The notes under the pieces were generated by a model. It had not been told where the DNA came from and ran no database searches. It saw only the letters and a list, made by a program, of their open reading frames with translations. This document shows positions 5,980 to 9,671 of a stretch of 9,671 nt of DNA, one piece after another. The DNA lies in the NCBI GenBank assembly GCA_036567205.1, contig DATCVA010000306.1:1-9671 (forward strand). Direction: 5' to 3'. The translations under genes and the position numbers were made by a program. Positions within the stretch are counted from its first letter, which is position 1; each line of letters starts with the position of its first letter. Origin of the DNA: DATCVA01 sp036567205. GTDB taxonomy: Bacteria; Pseudomonadota; Gammaproteobacteria; Burkholderiales; Burkholderiaceae_B.

Positions 5980-7011
5980 TTAGTTAGCGATGGTGACGCC
6001 AGTTGTCTTTACAATCGTTTCCCATTTTTTTCGCTCGGCCGCGACAAAAGCCTTGGTTTCGTCGGTGCTCATGAGCACTGAAGGCAAGTACCCCTGAAGA
6101 CGCAGCGTTTCTTTGGTCGCATCCTGGGTCAGGACCTTGTTCATCGCCGCATTCAATGTAGAGACAATTTGTGGATCGGTACCTGTTGGGGTAATCACAA
6201 GGTTCCAGATCTCGACATTAAAATCTTTGTATCCGGACTCGATCAGGCTGGGAACAGCGGGAAGCTGCGGATAACGTTCTCCGCTGGTTACAGCCAGGAA
6301 CTTCAGCCTTTTGTTTTCCGCCTGCGTGAGCGCTGCCGGCCCCGTCAGAATACCGATTTCCAACTGCCCTCCGATCAGGTCCGTACTAAGAGGAGCGTCG
6401 CCTTTATACGGAATATGAACAATGTCGACGCCGGCAATTTTTTTAAAGTATTCAAAAACCAGATGCCCAGGCGTGCCGGCGCCCGAGGTGCCATACGAGA
6501 GAGCACCAGGCTTGGACTTGGCCAGAGCGACAAGTTCTGCAATGTTATTGACGGGCAGATCGCCCTTTACCGCAATAACGAGAGGCAAAGACCCGATATT
6601 GCCAATTGGCACGATATCGTTAGCGGGATCGTACGTAACTTGCATACCAATGAGCTTGCCGATAATCGTGGCGCCCACCGGACCAATACCCAAGGTATAG
6701 CCATCGGGATTTGATCTTAGTGCCGACGCAACCCCCAGCGTGCCTGCCGCGCCAGCCTTGTTTTCAACGACGAATGGCTGACCCAGCACTTCAGACAGCC
6801 CTTTGGTCATAATGCGGGAAGCGGTATCGGTAGCGCCACCGGCGGGAAATGGCACGACGACTTTGATGGGCTTATTAGGATAATCCGCGGCCATAACGGG
6901 GCCCTGTCCCAGAAACGACAGGGCTAGTACCCCTGCGACGCTCGCCAACCATAGGCGCTTGCTTTTGTTCATTTTCATACAACCTGCCACTTTATTGAAT
7001 TGTTGTCTCAT
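5980..7011 (-). CDS. Bug-family periplasmic tricarboxylate-type binding protein (copy 2)
   Basis: This is a second Bug/TctC-family solute receptor, also 343 aa, aligning with copy 1 without gaps at about 241 of 343 identical residues (about 70%, hand count). It has a signal peptide with core VAGVLALSFLG and likely cleavage after Ala41/Ala42 (PVMAAD), then PFPAGGATD, VVENKAGAAG, SYGTSGAGTPGHL and the HIPYKGDAPLSTDLIGGQ segment. Conservation is highest around residues 181-222 and lowest in the signal peptide and near 275-285, where ligand or partner preferences could differ. The ATG at 7011 and its AGGGTG site match copy 1; an internal ATG at 6978 is a weaker alternative. It is the first gene of the minus-strand module, downstream of a good sigma70-like promoter (7160-7188) and followed by a terminator-like hairpin. 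No transporter membrane genes are in view. The ligand is unknown. Confidence 0.93.
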   Translation of the reverse strand: MRQQFNKVAGCMKMNKSKRLWLASVAGVLALSFLGQGPVMAADYPNKPIKVVVPFPAGGATDTASRIMTKGLSEVLGQPFVVENKAGAAGTLGVASALRSNPDGYTLGIGPVGATIIGKLIGMQVTYDPANDIVPIGNIGSLPLVIAVKGDLPVNNIAELVALAKSKPGALSYGTSGAGTPGHLVFEYFKKIAGVDIVHIPYKGDAPLSTDLIGGQLEIGILTGPAALTQAENKRLKFLAVTSGERYPQLPAVPSLIESGYKDFNVEIWNLVITPTGTDPQIVSTLNAAMNKVLTQDATKETLRLQGYLPSVLMSTDETKAFVAAERKKWETIVKTTGVTIAN

Positions 7012-7159
7012 AAGACACCCTAATGTAGAAGACCTCGCTTCACGCGGATCCGGATTCCTTGACGCGATGGGGCAAGGGGCACAGACGCCAAACTTGAAAA
7101 GTCAAACCAAGCAGACAGCACACTAGTTCCCTGAAAACCCATACGTCACTGCGATATCA

Positions 7160-7188
7160 ATGCTATGGGATAAAATTTTTAATGTCAA
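7160..7188 (-). promoter_or_regulatory. Candidate sigma70 promoter for the Bug2 gene
   Basis: On the minus strand a perfect TTGACA (7188-7183) is followed by a 17-bp spacer and TAGCAT (7165-7160, four of six at -10). Transcription would start near 7153, leaving a leader of about 140 nt before the Bug2 ATG. The promoter is the best match in the 300-nt divergent region 7012-7311; bases 7012-7150 hold nothing else recognisable. The twin palindromes lie 17-51 bp upstream of its -35 box. Confidence 0.6.
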
Positions 7189-7204
7189 TAGGTCGTGTTA
7201 TTAA

Positions 7205-7239
7205 CCTATATAGGCTAAACTTATGTACTATATAGTACA
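7205..7239. promoter_or_regulatory. Twin palindromic operator candidates
   Basis: CCTATATAGG (7205-7214) and the perfect 16-bp palindrome TGTACTATATAGTACA (7224-7239) share the core CTATATAG. Their centres are 22 bp apart, about two helical turns, so two dimers could bind the same face of the DNA. The outer TGTAC...GTACA arms resemble GntR-family operator styles (GT...AC half-sites). They lie between the divergent Bug2 and CoA-transferase genes, suited to control of both. The obvious candidate regulator is the GntR protein starting at 9433; that link is inference. Confidence 0.6.
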
Positions 7240-7311
7240 ATCGCCGGGCTGGTGGTTGACGGCACAATACCAACAATACGGTCTTGTGCGTTAAGTATTC
7301 TGGAGAGATAG

Positions 7312-8541
7312 ATGAACAACAAAAGTGGCCCCCTTTCCCATTTGCGGATTTTGGATTTAAGCCGGATTATGGCGGCCCCTTGGGCAACGCAACTGCTGGC
7401 TGACATGGGCGCAACTGTCATCAAGGTGGAACGTCCCAAAGTGGGGGACGACACCCGTGCCTGGGGGCCTCCATTCCTGAAAGACGCCGACGGCAACAAC
7501 ACTAAAGAAGCAGGCTACTATCTGGCCGTTAATCGCGGCAAGGAATCCGTTACCGTTGCACTGGATACTCCCGAGGGTCAGCAGATCATCAAAGATCTTG
7601 CTGTCACCTGCGACATTGTGCTCGAAAACTTCAAGACGGGCGCCCTGGCCAAGTATGGCCTGGATTATGAAAGCCTTAAGAAGATCAATCCTCGTCTGAT
7701 TTATTGCTCTGTCACAGGATTTGGCCAAACTGGCCCCCGTAAAGGCCAGGCGGCCTACGACTTTCTGATTCAGGCCATGGGCGGGCTAATGAGCATTACC
7801 GGCGAACGCGACGATAAGCCCGGTGGCGGGCCGCAAAAAGTAGGCATTCCCATTGTCGATCTGATGACTGGCATGTACACCGCCGTCGGCGTGCTGGCCG
7901 CCGTTGCGCGCCGGGATCAAACCGGCGAAGGCGAATACATCGATATTGGCATGCTGGACGTGCAGACAGCCCTATTATCGAATCAGGCAATGAACCATTT
8001 ACTGTCCGGCAATACTCCTAAACGTGGCGGGAACGCGCACCCGAATATTCAGCCTCAGGACGTTTACTCGTGTGAAGACGGGGACGTCATCCTGGCGGTA
8101 GGAAATGATGGCCAGTTCGTCAAGCTGTGCGACGTGCTGGAGCGGCCCGAGCTGGCCCAGGACGACCGGTTCAACGTTAACGCCCAACGCGCCCGTAACG
8201 TTGCTGAACTGACAGAGACCCTGCGCGGTGAGTTCGCAAAAAGAAAACGCAGCGACCTTATTGCAAAACTGGATGCGGCGGGAGTTCCATGCGGCCCGAT
8301 CAACAGCATTGCCGAGGTCTTCCAGGAGCCGCAGGTACTGCATCGGGAAATGCTGCTAAAGATGCCTCACCCGCTGGGGGTCGACGTGCCGCAGGTCGCA
8401 TGTCCTTTGAAGTTTACGAAAAATCCCATCGAATACACTTCTGCCCCACCGTTGCTGGGTCAACAATCGGATGCGATACTGCAAGGACTGGGGTATACGC
8501 AAGAGCGTATTGACGCGCTGAAATCCGCTGGTGTCGTGTAA
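7312..8541 (+). CDS. Class III (CaiB/BaiF family) CoA-transferase
   Basis: Family III CoA-transferases move CoA between carboxylic acids through an aspartyl-CoA intermediate in the cytoplasm; the proteins form interlocked dimers. The 409-aa product has the usual length and motifs: LRILDLSRIMAAPWATQLLADMGA with VIKVERP (N-terminal nucleotide-binding-like domain), NRGKESV, DIVLENFKTGALAKYGLDY, CSVTGFGQTGP and AAYDFLIQAMGGLM, where Asp150 is the expected nucleophile. DIGMLDVQTALL, GNAHPNIQPQD and GVPCGPIN follow in the C-terminal half. The ATG at 7312 has an ideal GGAG (7302-7305) six bases upstream. It is the first gene of the plus-strand unit, 15 nt ahead of the crotonase gene, and divergent from Bug2. 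It probably activates the acid taken up by the pathway. The acceptor acid and CoA donor cannot be told from sequence; succinyl-CoA is a common donor in the family. Confidence 0.93.
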   Translation: MNNKSGPLSHLRILDLSRIMAAPWATQLLADMGATVIKVERPKVGDDTRAWGPPFLKDADGNNTKEAGYYLAVNRGKESVTVALDTPEGQQIIKDLAVTCDIVLENFKTGALAKYGLDYESLKKINPRLIYCSVTGFGQTGPRKGQAAYDFLIQAMGGLMSITGERDDKPGGGPQKVGIPIVDLMTGMYTAVGVLAAVARRDQTGEGEYIDIGMLDVQTALLSNQAMNHLLSGNTPKRGGNAHPNIQPQDVYSCEDGDVILAVGNDGQFVKLCDVLERPELAQDDRFNVNAQRARNVAELTETLRGEFAKRKRSDLIAKLDAAGVPCGPINSIAEVFQEPQVLHREMLLKMPHPLGVDVPQVACPLKFTKNPIEYTSAPPLLGQQSDAILQGLGYTQERIDALKSAGVV

Positions 8542-8556
8542 TAAATCAGGAAAAAA

Positions 8557-9321
8557 ATGAGCGATATTCTTTTAGAAAAAAACGGCAAGATTGCCGTAGT
8601 GACGCTGGACTCTCCTCCGGTTAACGTGCTGACTTTGGCCCGTTACGAAGCTATCACCGAAATATTTACGTCTATCAACAGCATGGAAGACATCAATGTT
8701 GTTGTCTTTACAGCCAAAGGCACCAAAGCATTTTGCGCCGGCCTAGAGCTGCGTGAATTCCTCGCCGCAACGCCCGAAGAGGATCCAGGCCGGGCCAAGA
8801 TAGTTCGCGCCACCTTCAAGGCCATCCGGCATTGCGCCGTACCGGTAATCGCAGCCGTCAATGGTCCCGCGCTTGGAGCCGGTTGCGTTTTGGCGGGTGC
8901 CAGCGACATTCGTGTCGCGTCCGAAAAAGCCACTTTTTCGATGCCTGAAATCAATGTCGGTCGATGCGGCGGCGGTGCACACACCGGGCGTATCGTTCCT
9001 CAAGGTTCGCTAAGGCTCATGGCCTTTACCGGCGAACAAATCAGTGCCTGGGAAGCTCACCGCATCGGGTTTGTAGAGCGCGTGGTCACACCACGCTTGC
9101 TGATGCCGACGGCCATGGATATTGCCCAGGTAATTGCCGCAAAAAGCCGCATTGGCCTGACCACCATGAAAGAAGCGCTGAACCGTGTCGAAGACATGCC
9201 TGTCGATGAAGGCTACGAGCTTGAACAACAGTACAGCACCAAACTGATGTACACAGAAGATGCGCGCGAAGCAACACGCGCGGTAGTGGAAAAACGCCCT
9301 CCTGTTTTCAAGGGGCGTTGA
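8557..9321 (+). CDS. Crotonase-family (enoyl-CoA hydratase/isomerase-like) protein
   Basis: Crotonase-fold enzymes bind acyl-CoA and stabilise a thioester enolate in an oxyanion hole. The 254-aa protein has typical length and the motifs AFCAGLEL (first oxyanion-hole segment, about 58-65), VIAAVNGPALGAGCVLAGASDIRVAS (second, Gly109) and FSMPEINVG. Glu131 in MPEI corresponds to Glu164 of classical enoyl-CoA hydratase, but the other catalytic glutamate (Glu144 position, normally in GGGCE) is Val111 here. A straightforward hydratase is therefore uncertain; isomerase, hydrolase, decarboxylase or lyase activity is possible. The ATG at 8557 has AGGA upstream. The 15-nt gap after the CoA-transferase gene implies co-transcription and action on the CoA ester it makes. 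The 111 nt after it show no clear terminator. Confidence 0.9.
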   Translation: MSDILLEKNGKIAVVTLDSPPVNVLTLARYEAITEIFTSINSMEDINVVVFTAKGTKAFCAGLELREFLAATPEEDPGRAKIVRATFKAIRHCAVPVIAAVNGPALGAGCVLAGASDIRVASEKATFSMPEINVGRCGGGAHTGRIVPQGSLRLMAFTGEQISAWEAHRIGFVERVVTPRLLMPTAMDIAQVIAAKSRIGLTTMKEALNRVEDMPVDEGYELEQQYSTKLMYTEDAREATRAVVEKRPPVFKGR

Positions 9322-9432
9322 TCACAATTGATTTGATAATGGAATAAAATCAGCGCGGGGCAAAAAGCAGCCCAAACTGTCTGATTGCTCTGGCTGAAAT
9401 GCCAAAACTCTTTGCCAATGTCAGAAAGAAAG

Positions 9433-9671
9433 ATGACCATTAATCACAATAAATCTATTTCATCGATCGACTTTAGCCGTAGCGCTGCGGCCCGTTATGT
9501 TCAATTGGCCAGCTTGTTCCGTCGCCGCGTCGAATCAGGCCAGTGGCCTGTAGGCGAACAAATCCCGACGGTAGATGATCTATCTGAAGAATGCAATGTT
9601 GCGCGAGCAACGGTCAGGCAAGCTTTAAACCTGCTGGAAGCCGAAAATTTGATTGCGCGTTATCGCGCCAA
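9433..9671 (+). CDS. GntR-family transcriptional regulator, N-terminal part
   Basis: The frame runs off the end of the window after 79 codons. Residues about 21-79 form a GntR-type winged helix: RYVQLASLFRRRVESGQWPV, GEQIPTVDDLSEE, the recognition-helix region CNVARATVRQALNLLEAENL and the beginning of the wing (IARYRA). The wording of this domain is closest to HutC-like GntR proteins, but the effector domain that would settle the subgroup is outside the window. The start is uncertain: ATG 9433 has only a weak AGAAAG upstream, and an in-frame ATG at 9418 has no ribosome site. It lies 111 nt after the crotonase gene in the same direction, with no obvious terminator between, so it may be co-transcribed. 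It is the likely local regulator of the catabolic genes, perhaps through the palindromes at 7205-7239. Confidence 0.9.
   Translation, partial: MTINHNKSISSIDFSRSAAARYVQLASLFRRRVESGQWPVGEQIPTVDDLSEECNVARATVRQALNLLEAENLIARYRA

Noticed and set aside
7256..7282. TTGACG (7256-7261) as a -35 box for the CoA-transferase gene
   Set aside because: The -35 match is good, but no acceptable -10 lies at 16-18 bp; the best (TACGGT) is at 15 bp with three of six matches, so it is not listed as a feature.
9399..9443. 14-codon ORF overlapping the GntR start
   Set aside because: No ribosome site and no recognisable product; more likely incidental.

Overview
The window looks like chromosomal DNA from a beta-proteobacterium, most likely family Alcaligenaceae (Bordetella/Achromobacter/Advenella/Pusillimonas type). 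The reasons are the start of a str operon (rpsL-rpsG-fusA) with Burkholderiales-like S12 and S7 proteins, two Bug-type periplasmic binding proteins (a family greatly expanded in this group), and base composition that appears to be roughly 50% GC by eye. Genus is not resolvable from the sequence alone.

Layout. Positions 1-1102 (minus strand) hold housekeeping genes: the first 32 codons of fusA, complete rpsG and complete rpsL. A sigma70-like promoter (1326-1355) and two terminator-like hairpins occupy the leader before rpsL. Positions 1374-7011 (minus strand, same direction) hold six accessory genes, in transcription order: Bug2 binding protein (5980-7011), MaoC/NodN-like hydratase (5367-5822), EthD-like small protein (4920-5279), Tat-exported alpha/beta-hydrolase-fold protein (3796-4785), MR/MLE-type enolase-superfamily enzyme (2542-3609) and Bug1 binding protein (1374-2405). 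Bug1 and Bug2 are equal-length paralogues (about 70% identical by hand count) that bracket the four enzyme genes. Positions 7012-7311 are a divergent regulatory region with a good minus-strand promoter and two palindromes sharing an 8-bp core 22 bp apart. Positions 7312-9321 (plus strand) hold a class III CoA-transferase and a crotonase, closely spaced. At 9433 a GntR-family regulator begins and runs off the window.

How the genes may work together (inference): the module reads like a small catabolic island for a carboxylic acid. Bug proteins would capture the acid in the periplasm, the CoA-transferase would activate it to a thioester, and the crotonase and MaoC-type proteins would hydrate or otherwise process the acyl-CoA. 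The enolase-superfamily enzyme, the exported hydrolase-fold protein and the EthD-like protein would prepare or rearrange the substrate, under control of the GntR protein. The substrate cannot be named from sequence. The most unusual points are an alpha/beta-hydrolase whose nucleophile Ser position is Ala, a crotonase lacking one of the two usual catalytic glutamates, a 78-bp inverted-repeat element before the MaoC gene, and the twin palindromes in the divergent promoter region.
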